Shown here: positions 21,201 to 34,100 of the stretch, piece by piece
How positions within the stretch are numbered: position 1 is the stretch's first letter
Layout: each line of letters starts with the position of its first letter
NCBI RefSeq assembly: GCF_000003815.2
Contig: NC_049990.1
Span: 9,002,290-9,066,289, forward strand
DNA length: 64,000 nt
DNA from: Branchiostoma floridae
Lineage: Eukaryota > Chordata > Leptocardii > Amphioxiformes > Branchiostomatidae
Direction of reading: 5' to 3'
The notes under the pieces: model-generated
Database searches by the model: none
Told to the model about the DNA's origin: nothing
What the model saw: only the letters and a program-made list of their open reading frames with translations
Translations under genes and position numbers: made by a program

Positions 21201-23851
21201 TCACTCATCAATGGTCGGTACGCTGTATTTCCTTCTGACAGGGCTGGGCGATACGTGCACGCTTCTCTCATGTCCGTAGCGCTTCCCCTTGTACAGTATC
21301 AGTCCGCCCCCGAGAAACAGCAGCATGAACACGATACACAGCACAGGAACGATCACTGCTGCTGTGTTGGTCGTCACAGCCGGGTTGTTGGGAGCTGTCG
21401 AAACAAAATGTGTAGCTTTGCTTAATGAGATGTCAAGTTTAGTATGTTTGCTTTTTTGACTTTGTAAAACTCACAAGCAGATAGTGGATACTATAACTGT
21501 AGGTAGATGTGCAGATATGGCACTAGGTTTTCTATTAGTGTACTATTCCATCTGTAACTTTTTAGAATAACGTACTGTGGCTGTCAGATTTCCTTCCCTT
21601 AACAAACACATGATATGATGTTATTATGATGATTAGTTCATAAGGAAGTCAAAGGCAACATTGCATCTGAAGAGTTATTATCAATATTTTCATATCAATA
21701 GGTCACGATTCAAACATCCATTAAGGATTGATCAATAAAGGTATGAAAGGAAATATGTTTACATGGATATTTGGTTGACTATCAGTGACATTTGTGATTG
21801 AGAGGACACTGTACTTACTGAAACATCCTGGTGTGAAGTCAGAATTTGAGGAGGTGGTCCCAGCAGGGCACGGTGTCTCTGTCCCTGGGGATGATTATAT
21901 ATATAGGGTTAATGACTTGTATCAAGGTGTTTACAGTGACATACGCTTCTTCATATGGTGAGTAGCGCAGTGCGGCTTTACTACTGTAACAACTGAATAT
22001 GGTTTATTCTAGGGGTGGGTACCGGTACAGAAAATTCAGGTCCAGGTCCTGTTCAGGTCCAGAGTATCAGGTCCAGGTTTGGACCTGAACCTGGACCTGA
22101 TTCAGTATTTAAGAACTTGTGACTGGACGATACTCAAACAATGGTCCATTTTGCAACAAGGACACCTGTTTTGTGGTGTATTCGACTCCCCCTGGCGTTT
22201 TAACATCCTACAAGGCTAACTGCCTCTGTACTATTGACTGTAAAATTTGGTAGAAATGACTATAGACTATACTCTACTTTGCTCTTGTTATTTTCCTCGA
22301 CCGGTAAGCCTCAAAACGTGTAAATGCCCTATTATATAATCTGTTCATTTTCCAATAGGTCCAACATCTGGTCTACTGAATTTTTTCAGGTCCGTTTTTT
22401 CTGGACCTGTCCAAAAAGAAAAACCGGTTTTATACCGGTACACCGTACGGTACACCATACCGGTACCCAGCCCTAGTTTTTTCTGTTGATATAGGTCACT
22501 GCATTATTGAACCACGGGCATCAAGGAAAAAGTGGGTCATTAACATTATAATTATATAATAGCTAATTGAAATTGACACTGACATTTTCAAAAAGTTGAG
22601 ACCCACCATTGCTACAAGTGTCAGCAATGCTCAGCTTTCATCTTCATCAGACCATTCTTTTTGACCAGTAGGACTGGAGGCTTTTAATTGGTTCATACAG
22701 CCTAGCTTTATGATAATGTTTAATATATTCAACTTTTGTATATCAACTTGAAGCTGATCTTTAAATGTCAATGGACATCCCAAATAAATCATATCATTCA
22801 AGCAAGAGTTATGAGCACATCCAACTAATATAGAAACTTTACAGGCTCCTTCTTACTTTATCAAACTTAATTGGTAAAATGCATCTGCAAAGTTTTCCCA
22901 ACCTGCACAGTACGCCATGTCGCACCCTGGCGGGCTTGTCAGGTAGTACACATAGAAGCCGCTACAGTTTCTAACCCGGATGTTAACCTGCAAACCACAG
23001 CAATCACTTCCGCTTTGGTCAAGGTGATGTACGCAGACAGTCCGGTCGACTTCCCCATCCTCAACTACCGGATGGGTGCCGTTTAACCACATGGGTTCGT
23101 GGGTACCGCATGCAAATTGCGGAGGGCAGGTGGTTGGTATCTCTCCACCGGCCGCGCTTGTAAAGCGGTACCATCCAGTAGAGAGGCCGAGATCACATAG
23201 TAAAGTAGAGTTCGCGGTAACGTTGTACTGAGTGCTGCGCTTTGGCTCTTCGTCTGCAGTGTAGTCTGTACATGGGTCTGATGAACATGCTGAAAATGGA
23301 AAAAGAAGAAACTCTAAGAAATGTAACATTTGCAAGCAAATACGTGCACATAGTGTTACTTTTACATGGTGTAGCCTGTTTGTATTTGCTAAAAAAATCA
23401 TATATGTATAGTTACCAGCCCCTCCATCTCTGTCCTGCCACTTGTTAACACCAAATATAGTCTGCTGCTTAACCAGTTACTATGGTGACAGGCTCACTGA
23501 CAGCCGCCAGGTCGAGGTCATTGACCTTTTTTTAGAAAATGAAGAAGAAACGGAGAAAAAATAAATTGTTTCGACACAGCAAAATAAGAAACCAGAAAGG
23601 CTAGAAGATTGTATCGGTCTATGATTACAAACTGATTGTATCTTATTCTAAATGTGATATAATGGTGATACAATATCATGTGTTTAGACAGTTATTCCAT
23701 AGATTCCATACTTATTAAGGGTTGACGTCTCTATCACAAAGGCGAATAATGGCCTTAAATTGTAGTACAGCAAATCGATTGCAACATCATACCTACCTTG
23801 TAAACAACAGCAAGCGGCTACCCACCATACAGCACGGTAGAAACTGAACAT
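21201..23851 (-). CDS. D8C-domain type I membrane protein (uromodulin-like ectodomain), complete, 233 aa
   Basis: Exons 23797-23851, 22903-23289, 21819-21884, 21201-21394 give 702 nt, all joined in phase 1. A signal peptide (MFSFYRAVWWVAACCC, 1-18) is followed by one D8C domain (about 19-147). The domain is recognisable by the family signatures LLCDLGLSTGWYRF, PMWLNGTHP, DCCGLQVNIRV and FYVYYLTSPPGCDMAYC, as in uromodulin, GP2 and relatives. A Thr/Ser-rich stalk (148-181), a TM helix (about 182-204) and a 29-residue basic tail ending PTIDE follow. Vertebrate relatives carry EGF and ZP domains; here there is neither. The D8C domain sits in one symmetrical 387-nt exon. A 5' UTR exon probably starts at 24860 (donor CAAG|gtgagt). 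First of three minus-strand single-pass genes. Confidence 0.9.
22010..22475. mobile_element. hAT-type non-autonomous element, 466 bp
   Basis: Ends are TAGGGGTGGGTACCGGTA and the inverted TACCGGTACCCAGCCCTA. The flanks GTTTATTC (22002-22009) and GTTTTTTC (22476-22483) form an 8-bp target duplication with one mismatch, as expected for hAT. Inside are inverted runs of GGTCCAGGT / ACCTGGACC (22040-22105). Inserted in an intron of the D8C gene. Confidence 0.85.
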
Positions 23852-25649
23852 CCTAAAACTGTAGTAAGAGAATAAAACAAAATGTCAGGACACGTCAAAC
23901 GTAGACAGTTACTGGACACGTTCTCTTGGGCACACTACGATGCGAGCACAAGTTTAAACATATAATGGCAATGACTTGAATGACAAAACATGAATCATAG
24001 CCAAAAAAATGCAATGTTTACATTGACTTAGTTGTTGAATGTTGGTGATAGTTAGAGGGTACAACAATCGGGCGTTACCATACATGTATGCATAACATGA
24101 TCCTCCTGTTATAAATGAGATTGGATGACATGGTTTACCTCCCCGAATGTACTATACATCATGTTCTAAACCTACATGTAAATATTTCTAATGTCAATCA
24201 TCACTGCTTATCAACCAATATGAAGTATGAAAAGCAAAACTCGGCACCAATTACTAATAGAATGATTGACAATGAATGTATTTAGCTGGTTTTACTAATA
24301 TCAAATGATATGTTTTGACCTGGTTCAGCATTTAGGAACATCCTTGTAAAGCATACATGTACACATGCACAAGAGAAAACTGTCAGTGCTAGACACCTTG
24401 CATAACCCACATATACACACATACATACACGCGCACACATAAACAGATATACACAACCGAATGATAGATTTTCGCAGCTCAATCAGTTAGACTCTGACAG
24501 TTATAAATTACCTCGTGAAAGGTCATACATAAAAGGGAAATATTAAGTACCTTAATTCTTTTTAGTAGTAGCTGTTTATGATCGTTTTTTTATGAAATTG
24601 AATCTTGGTCACTCTAGTGATTAGGCTCTGTGATAAACCATAAGCAATGCGTTACCGTATTATGTCATATGCCAAATGTCGCAGTTTGAATTCGAGGCTA
24701 TGTGAATGGACACCAAATGTTTAATGTCACACATCACAAACACCAAGAACCATCGTTGTTTCACTATGTACTTACGGCAAAACTGATAGGACTCTACCTA
24801 GTAGGCCCATCATACTTTTGTTTGATGTCAAAGATTCTTAATTATGACAGATTACTCACCTTGTACTGTTTGGACGAGCTGCTCATCAACCGTTACCCAC
24901 TAGTGCCGGCTTAGCACGATTACGTTTTACCAGCTTGTTGACACAAGCGACAGGTGAAAGAAATACGATCTTGTGTCTACCGTTTCGCTTGATGCTTTAT
25001 ACGGTGATCGATATGTCCCCTTCTATTCACAACGGCAAGAGAATTGTTTACTCAGTGTAACAGTGATACGACTGGGAGAAAAGTGATAATATGAGGTAGA
25101 CATATACGCGAGTGTAGGGTTTTACGTCTCTCAACTGGGGTTACTATGATATCTGTGTTGTAGTTTGCAAAGTGATTACTCGAAGAAGACAACTACACAA
25201 AAGAGTTCCGTTTCTTTTAATGACACACTGACGTAAAGAGGTCACATATCCATATCAACAGGTGGTTTGATAAAGATTATATTTTGCTTTCAGATGTACA
25301 CAGTACAGTTCTTTTTTCACGCATTGTATATTTCATCAAATGCAACGGATATAGCTTACCATTTTGTAAATCTATGCATAGATTTATCTGAGTGTGCTAA
25401 GGTCTTGTCAAATTTACCTTGTTATGATTTTTCTTAATCCTTTTATATCACCTGAAATTAGATAGAATTTCCCTCGGGAAATTGGATCCAATGCCATGAA
25501 TAGCGCTGGTCCATACCGAGTTGGAAATTCAGTCATAACCTTATAGTTATTTTCTGAAAATGGATATACTTTTCATGGCAATTACGAAGTACTACTGCAT
25601 AAACGTATTGGATGGTACAAGCATATGTAGACCTCTCAAGTATTCAGTT

Positions 25650-26938
25650 TTACGTGGAGACGCTTGTGAGACGAGCAAGAGTTCTTGGAGATTGTTGAGG
25701 ACTGGGTTGTTCCTCCATCTGAATGTATTCAAAGTTGTTCAGAGCGATCGGGTGGCCATCGGGCGAGGCTCCCAACTCGTCGTGGTGCTCGGCTGTTCGG
25801 TTTTGTTCGGGCACCTCGTACTGGTTGTCGCGACGCATTCGGCGGTTTTCGTGACGGCGCTTCGCCCATGCCATCCACATCCCTAACCCCAGCACAACAC
25901 AGGCTACCGTAGGGAATATCACTTTAGTGCCGTATGATGCCCATCCATTGTAGTGGTACGGTACTGTAAGAAAGAAATACATATTACAAAATGCATGTAA
26001 CTCCATGAGTTGTACCTGTAGTCAAAACTGTACGTGTGACCGCATGTACCTCTACTTGGGCTAACACCTCACCAATGTGACCACGCCTATTAGATAATTT
26101 TTCGTTTTGACACAAATATTAATAATCCTGTGTGTAATGACCAGCTGTCCACTTCTCACACATAAGACGTACTGTAAGTATATTGTCGCTTTTACACAAT
26201 ATTTTATACAATATGTATCAACAAATATGAGTATTTGTTACATACTCATTTACATAAACCCTTAATTTTTTTTAATGACGGTTTGTGAAAGTGTCAATAA
26301 AAACCAAACATCAATTAGCTATATCAACAGTGCAGTTATTTTAATGCAAATTATGAATATCAATCTATCACTAGTTGACAATACTTCATAACAAGGAACA
26401 GCAGGTAGATCACGGTGTCCGATTCCTTTTGTGGTCCTTTCAACCGAGACGGAAACAAAGACTCGCCTATTGCGTTACCTTCAGTTGTATTGGTGCTTAT
26501 GGCTGTAGTATTTGGTCCTGCCAATGTTGTCTCCATCCCTTCTGGCAAACAGCTTGCAATATTTAGGAAACCTGTAAAATTCAAGATTGTTCAAATTTAC
26601 TATTCAATTTTTAAACTGCCACAGTAATATCTACATTCAATGAAATATGATAATTCAGATGTACAGTTGAACATAAGCTATGACTGACAGGTATATTTAC
26701 CAGTTTTCGTTATGATTTGACTGTACATTTTGATGTGTTTTCAACTGGTTTGGCGAAGTAGGAAAGAAACAACTTAGGTAAAGTAGCTACAACCCATCAC
26801 ATACACTAGCCGTCCAAACGCTCAACAACAAGACGTTGTACAACAGGATTTTATGCTATGAGCTAACACGTTTCTTAGCTGACGAAGCTATCAGTAGTTT
26901 TGCGTATACTTACCCAGCAAAAATGGCAAGTTCATCAT
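25650..26938 (-). CDS. Short single-pass membrane protein with YxxP and YxxM tail motifs, complete, 143 aa
   Basis: Exons 26914-26938, 26479-26571 and 25650-25963 sum to 432 nt, with phase-1 joins. A hydrophobic leader (MMNLPFLLGFLNIASC) is followed by a brief ectodomain with two or three N-glycosylation sequons (NTT). Then come Tyr/Trp residues next to the membrane, a TM helix (about 54-73) and an 70-residue tail. The tail starts with a strongly basic stop-transfer (KRRHENRRMRR) and contains YEVP (88-91) and YIQM (119-122; YxxM is the p85/PI3K SH2 consensus). It ends in a Ser/Thr-rich stretch. No known family is recognised. The phosphotyrosine reading is inference from motifs only. An alternative upstream ATG (26950-26952) is out of frame. 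Confidence 0.7.
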
Positions 26939-27806
26939 GATTGCCCATCTACATCTAAACGATTTTAGTAGTCTGAAGTCCATCTCTCCTCGAAGATATC
27001 AACGATTATCAGCATGAAAACTCTGTTGAGTTGCTTGCAGTCACTGTATCACGTCTGGAGTCATGACTTTGTGGTGGGTATTGAAACATTACCTAGCTCT
27101 GTTGTGTTATGCTGGGTGTAAAATGTCTTTTGTGTTGTGGTGAAAGGAAGTCTGGTGGTTCTATCACACCCATTGCGTGTATAAGCCAGGTCAAGTTAGC
27201 AAAACGTGACAGCACGGGTTTGTCAATATAGCTTCATGATGCGTTTCTAAAGACAAGAAACAACTGTATTGAAATTTTGCAGTCACAGAAAGAAAGAGGC
27301 ACCAGTATCTACTACAACTCGCTGAAAGAAGACATACATGCAATAGTAAGCTTTTAAACATTACTGTTACACATTTATTTGAAACACAATGATAGAAACA
27401 ACGACATCATAAAACAATTGCGCCAAGTACCAATCATTCGGTATATCCAGAAAATATACCGCTAACGGTAGCACCAGTCCATGACACTAAGGTTATCTCA
27501 ACATGGGCTTTTCTTTCGGCAAAGTCCTCTGCCATTATGCACCCAGTATACACGTGCGTTACATTCATACAGTGGGTAGTGTCTTACAAACAAGCAATAG
27601 ACATACAATATCTTACTTTGTAACCAGCAATATATTCTTGCAAGATATCTTTAGACAAATTTAAATACTTCAACATAAAAGCCATCAAAGACCACGACCT
27701 GCATGATCCACCATGTATTACAAAAACGCGACAACAAACCAATAACTTCTGTTACAGTGCCAGATACCATTTAATGTTTAACGCCTTAAGGCCTGCCAGG
27801 GTATAT

Positions 27807-27860
27807 AATGAATGAATGAATGACCTTTATTGTACATTTGTGCTCAAACAAGCTAATGCA
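27807..27860 (-). mobile_element. Retroelement 3' end fragment
   Basis: (GAAT)n followed by 'gacctttattgtacatttg' and 'caagctaa', matching the ends at 6735 and 15395. Confidence 0.5.
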
Positions 27861-28048
27861 TCCAAATTATCCAGTTGCGCAAAACTATTCCATTAAGGAA
27901 AATCATCTCTCAAGTGCTTCTTCGCTGTACTGCAAGTTCTTTGAAACGGGTTCACTGTACGTGTAGTTGTATGTTCTCTTTCTACGGGTCTGATGCCCGT
28001 AAATTAAGACTTAAATAAACTCAGATAAATACTAATGACTTCTTGGAA

Positions 28049-30014
28049 TCATCCTCTGTCATCCTCTGGAATTTCTATCGGGTAAAACTCGTTCATGAGC
28101 TCTTCGTTCGGACTCGGTGACGAGGTGTGAAGTTCGTGGTAAACCGTGGGATCCTCAGCGTCACCTTCTACCAATCTGATCGGCAGTCCAGACAACTGTT
28201 CGCTCTCGGGACTACTGGAGATGAAGCCCGGGTTCTGTAGTACCGTGGACAGGTCCTCAGTCCCCGCGGGGGGACGCGCGACTTGGCCGTTAGGTCGGCC
28301 TGGAAGTCCCCGGCGACTTCTGCGCCACATCAGCCAGATGGCAACGGCGGCAGCAACGACGAGCACGGACACCACGATGAGGATGATCATCCGACTGGTG
28401 CTCTCTGCATCGAGCGCTGTCAGTGGTTCTGTGGATGTGGGGAAAACAAACAGGGTGCCAATTTATCACGTTTTGAAGCGACGTTTGCATCATGTAGTTG
28501 TGTAATATTAGTATTTTATCGGAGTATGTTTATAGCCCAAAGCTATAAGACACGGTATCATGTAGTTGTATAATACTAGTTTTTTAGTAGGTAGTGTACA
28601 TGTACATGTGTTGCAATGTTTGTGATTCAGCAAAAGCTTTGAATTATCTTTGCATTTTTTGTTTCTCTCATGTACATTGCACATGTATTAGCAACCCAAA
28701 GAAGTTTAATGAAACATTTAGAATAAAATCAGTAATGAATTCGAAAAACAGGTGAATATTTACAGCACTTGCGTAGGAGGAAATATGTTAAGAAACATAT
28801 CTTCACCTGAGCTTGTGGAGTTTGTAACCGTTGTATTTGGTGTTGATACGTTTGTAACTGCTGTGACGTTGTCCAGGTATCTTGATCCCGTTGTCAGTAT
28901 AGCTGCTGCTGTAGACGTAGATTGTCCTCTTACCTGGAAAACTGGAAACCATGGTGTTACATATACAGTTTATCTTCATTAACAACCCACTATCCTACAT
29001 TTTATTCTTGAGAAAAGTGATTTTACAAGGGGCATGCATAACTTTGGGGTACGATTGATTTTATTGTCGACTCTACGTTTTATGGAAAAAAAATATGGAG
29101 AAAGAATATTCCATCAAGTCTATAGTGCCAGTATCAAGTAACCGGTGTATAACTACCGTTTATTTCAGCAACAACCTGACTTGTGGACACGCCTTTTGCT
29201 TTGCCTACGGCTGCTTGTATCAGTGTTTACCACCTGTCACACCTTCCGTCTTTACGTTCTAGCTCTGATAAGTGCTGTTGAAAACTATCTTCACTTGTTG
29301 CTAAATTGTATTTTCCCTATTCAAGCTTCACCTGTTTAAAAAACAACGATGTGTTTGTTGTTTCTTTAAAGTCAGACATGGATAATGAAAAATTGGTTAG
29401 CGTATCGCCAGTCTATTATACCATGCTGCCAGCGCGAAAGGGTAAACATTTACAGAATACACACAGAGCTATGGACCATCAAGAGTCGCTGGAATTTGCT
29501 TCTTGTAGCTAGGTAGCTGGATATATGGGGCTTGTGGACTTCTTAGCACACGGGATGTAACTGTGGATAGAGTGGGTCTACGTCACAGCACTTGAAAAAA
29601 AGACTGTGTTAACCCTTGAACAGGTGGTTCATGGGAGTGGGGGGGGGGGGGGGGTCATGGTCATGAAACATATGCATGAAAAAAAGTAGGCCTCCGTTAC
29701 AGATCATGTGAACATAAATATATAACAAAATTGTGGGTACAGAACAGAAAATTTGTGGGAAATATGGATAATCTACTTTTGTCAGTGACTTAACAGGCCT
29801 AGAGGCGGGGAATGATTTTCTCCCTAACCTTAAATAGCAGTGTCAGATTCTACACGATTTATTACCTTATAACCTTCATTACCTTATAACATTGATATAT
29901 TGTAAAAGTACATGTACAGGTACTTGTTACAACCAACTTAAATACAACAGTGTACGCTGTCTTACCGGCAAGTACGTTGACAAACAGGAAGCTAGAGGCC
30001 TTGAAGTTGAACAT
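28049..30014 (-). CDS. Ser/Thr-stalk single-pass membrane protein, complete, 182 aa
   Basis: Exons 29966-30014, 28807-28926, 28049-28428 sum to 549 nt. A signal peptide (MFNFKASSFLFVNVLA) precedes a 40-residue ectodomain rich in Thr/Ser with several N-x-T/S sites. A TM helix (about 70-91), an RRSRR stop-transfer and a 90-residue acidic tail follow. The tail holds NPGF (122-125), TVYHEL (151-156, close to an ITSM/ITIM) and EFYPIEIPEDD near the end. The second exon's acceptor is inferred: only the AG at 28927/28928 keeps phase with exon 1, while a stronger-looking upstream AG would shift the frame. No family is recognised. The gene is divergent from the YWTD-SRCR gene, 1.1 kb away. Confidence 0.68.
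29639..29654. repeat. Poly-G tract
   Basis: Sixteen or so consecutive G. Similar tracts occur at 33357-33367 and 58121-58142. Confidence 0.95.
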
Positions 30015-30384
30015 GGTTGCCCACTCGACTCACGTCAGTTGAACTTTGGTCAACACTGTCCGGAACCTTGACGTTGGATTATGATGCGACCCTACATGAC
30101 TTTCTATCGCCATCATGCTTGACAGGCGTTTCATGGCATGATTTTCGTGTTTTGGTGTGAGAGTCAAAGTAAACGTGCCCCCCTCCCACACCTTTGGTGC
30201 GACATACAATAGTAGCGAAGGCGACGGTGGTTACGTCAGGGGTCAGTGAAAGTCTCTTTGCGTCGGTAAATATTGACATTGGGTGTTGACTGTTTCACCG
30301 CCACTCACCTATGATTTGTTGACGTGGGCAGGGTGGGGGTGGCAGGTGTGTTGTTGAGATGGGGTTTTCTAGAAGGAAAGTGTT

Positions 30385-30620
30385 TTACCTCCTTGAAAAA
30401 TCGAGGTCTGGGTGATGCCTGGGTATGACAGTATATCTCAAGAACCACTGGATGGATTGTATCCGAATCTCATGGTATTTAGTAGGTGGGTAGGTAGGTG
30501 GGGTGATCCCGTCGTTGAAGGTCTATTTTGGGCCACCTGGTGGTTGACATTTGTACTGCAGCAGCATTTTTGCCATATCTTTGGTCCTTGACGTGCTGTG
30601 ATATTGTTTTAGACAAGAAA
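30385..30620 (+). repeat. CCTCCATGAAA-family interspersed repeat fragment
   Basis: Begins 'ttttacctccttgaaaaa' and has 'tctcaagaacc', 'gtaggtgggtagg', 'tactgcagcag' and 'gacgtgctgtga' in the family order. It sits in the divergent promoter region between the genes ending at 30014 and starting at 31156. Confidence 0.6.
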
Positions 30621-31155
30621 AGAACACTTCATTCGTCCGGCATATGTGCTTTAATACTAATATGGCCAATATGGCCAATTCCAAGAAAAGAGGATCTCCT
30701 AAAAATCCGAAATTTCGGATTGTCGGTCACCTTTTAAAAACACGCACAAATATAGCTTTCTACTCCATGTTTTTCATTGGGCAGGGTACTAATTTCCATC
30801 TTATATGTCCCTCTAGTAGATATAAGAAAACAATGCACTAACAGATTGATTATACGTTCGCTTTTCTCTGATTAATTGAAAGGAAAACAACAAAACTGAG
30901 AACAGAATTTGAAGATGTTTACTCTGTTCATTGTTGGTCAACAACCCTTAACATGCGGAACGAGAACTGGACAGCCATCTTTCCAAGAAGGAATCATTCT
31001 CTTCAAATAAACACCGTATTCAACATACGGGAAGACTTCCTGATATCTAAATACCGTGAAAAGACGTGGGACTACATCATGACATTGCCTGTCTGTCGGC
31101 TCTGCGCTTCACACCCAGCTTTCGTGTCTCGGGAAGAACTTCTGCAACGTCAACG

Positions 31156-34100
31156 ATGTTAATCTTTAACACGGCGATTTTCGTGTGCTGTTTGTCGGGT
31201 ATGTAAAGGTTAATCTTCTAGAAGTTGGAACTGTTTATATTTTACAAATAACGTACATGATTTTGTCCATTCGTTATGACCGAGAGTTTAAGTTTTAGAT
31301 GACAATTTTTAGGCAGGGTAGTCATCAACATTATCAGTTTGTTTTCTTAGATCTAGATCGTTAATTTTGCATCGTACTACCAGTTTGTAAGTTACCATTG
31401 GACACGAGGTGAATTTGAAATTACGACATGTACTTGTTAGAGCGTAAATGTACAATAATGGTATTTCATTCATTCATGAAATATTGCATATAAAATATGT
31501 ATATAATATGTAACTTAACGCAACAGTAACTATATGTCTTCATGAACAATCGTTTCTACAAAATTCTTTATTGTTATAGACATCAAACGAAAAAAGATAG
31601 CACATTACCCTAGCAATCAGCTTGGAAATAAAAGATATTGGTAATACTAGTATACTTCGGAATGGTGTCAAAATAATGGCGTCATACAGAAAAAATCATT
31701 GTCGAAAATACTGGTGGAGCGTGAAAAAAATCAGAAAAAAATAAGCAGATACCCCTTGTGCAGATCTGATAAGAAACGTCCCCTGAAACTTCCAGCTGCT
31801 TGTATGAATTTTGTTTTTCGTTCTTGTTGAGTGCATCCGCGGTTCCTCTTCTCGTTGTGACACTTACATCCCACCAGTGTTTATGTAGCAATGTTCTGCT
31901 TCCGACATTTAATGTATGCACACGTGAAACCAGATTGTACAAAAACACTTGGGCAATTTCAAAAGCATTTGTTCGTTTTACCATGTTCTGTTCAATCAGT
32001 TGTTCAACATTCATGACCACAACTTTTTTTCGCACGCTCGTATCAGTTTTTTTCTGCCCATAGTGTGTCATCCATATAATCAAGACAGAATGGCCTTACA
32101 CGTATCTATGGCTCACCCACTGTCACGTTTCACTTCTCTAACTTGTACAAATGCATTCGTCTCTTTCATCAGCTGTTGTTTACTCCAATGAGGACTTCAT
32201 TCTGGTCACCGATACCCAAATGAATAGCATTTACCAAGTAAACGTCACTTCCGGACAAAAGACGTCACTTACGGTCGGCAACGTATCCCGTCCCTTTGCT
32301 CTGGATTACGACTTCAGGAACGACTACATCTACTGGACTGGGGATGGCAAGATACTGCAGTCCCACAGAAACGGGACCGGCAGAAGGGAGCTTCTAGATA
32401 CAAACATTACAGGTACAGGCTCTGATACAAGTACAAAATGAACCGGCTCCTTGGTGCTGAAATGCCATCTCTTGCAATCATTTTTATGAACCTAAGTCAA
32501 TCCTTAGCGTAACCCCTTTCATATATTTCGAACCTTTCCACGACTTTGCTCCCAACAACTCCTAGAACATAGCCTAACCTAGAATCCAAAAATAGCCTAG
32601 CACCCATACTGCTATGGTCGCATCCAAGCAGAATATGTCTTTCCCTACTGTGATTTTTTCATACTTATCATCGTCTGGCGCCAACTAACTTCCAATCATA
32701 TAAGACCTTGCCCACGACCAAGTCCCAACCATGGTCTGGAGTTCATGGTCAGCTTTGTGTGACTGCATGCTCACTATTGCTTCTTCACAGTTCATAACAG
32801 GTTCCATTGTTTTAATATTGAAAGTTAGTGAGCATGGTAAGGAATCACTGAAAACCACAAAGGTACCGTAAGACACTGCATGTAGGTACATATTCTGTGT
32901 TACATTTCCAAAGCTGGAGGACTTGCCCTTGATCTTGCTGGCCATAACATCTTCTGGACCGACATCGGGAGGAAGACCATCTCAGCAGCTCGGATAGACG
33001 GGAGCTACCAGAGAACCCTCATCTCCGCTGACCTGGATAGACCCCGAGCTATCGTCTTACAACCATCCAACGGGTAAAACTAGATCACTGTTCTTTCATG
33101 GGTACCAAACAATCTCCAACATGATCAGTGATCATGTTAAGAACGTTAGTTGATCTGTAGACATAATTAAATAAAAGGAACTTCAAGGACATTTGAGTAG
33201 CATAACTGCATATCATCTTAGAAGATCTGCGAAGATCAGACTGAAAGGATGTCGGAAATCAAAGCTACCAGTTGGCGGAAGTTCAAAATTTATTTCGATT
33301 TCTTCCAGTTTTCTAGAAGCAACTTTATTACAGATGCAGACCAAACTTACCACAAGGGGGGGGGGGTGCTGCGGGGTGGGGTGGGTACAGGAAAGTGCAG
33401 TGCAAACATGAACATGATAATGATTTGATTGCGCAACAATTTTTAAGACACAAAGAATGGCAAATTCTAATACATAATTCCAACAATTTCAGGAAACCAC
33501 ACAGTCACTACTCTACAAGAGTACTCTACGACGAAGAATAATAGTACTTTTGCAATCTTCCATAGGAATTCCGTACACAGGCTGTTCCAACATTAACATT
33601 AACAATAATTATACCACCGCCATATGTTGTGTTCCAGGTACATGTACTGGACAGATTGTGGACACGAACCGAAGATAAAGCGAGCTGCGATGGACGGTAC
33701 CGGCAGGACAACCCTCATCAACACACGCCTGGGGAAACCCACCGGTCTGGCGATCGACTTCAAGGGTATGTTCTGTCATTTGATAAAATCTAGGGAACCT
33801 TATATCACTTAGTAGCCTACATTTCATGTTTACACAAGAGGCTTCGACTGCACAGAGTCTAACGAAGTGTTAAGATAAAGAAAAAATTTGTTGCGTTTTG
33901 TGTGTTTAGATCATACTTCTAAACCAAGTACCATGTTCCATTAAGGGTGACATAAACACAATTTTAATTTGGTTGCTGTACGGTCGTTCAGCGATCACTG
34001 TCTAGCGCAAAGGGGATCGTAATGTTTATGATACGTAAAGTTCCCATCGATATTATGAAATATTTCTAAATTTCTAACTAAATGATTGGATTATGTTACG

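Noticed and set aside
25560-25886. 108-codon plus-strand frame opposite the 25650-25963 exon
   Set aside because: Antisense shadow; the minus strand has a TM-tail exon with valid splice site, phase and stop.
28803-28985. Alternative frame through the 28807-28926 exon (KRTIYVYSSSYTDNG...)
   Set aside because: It would join the next exon in a frame that lacks the TM helix and tail; the phase-1 acceptor gives a coherent Ser/Thr stalk instead.
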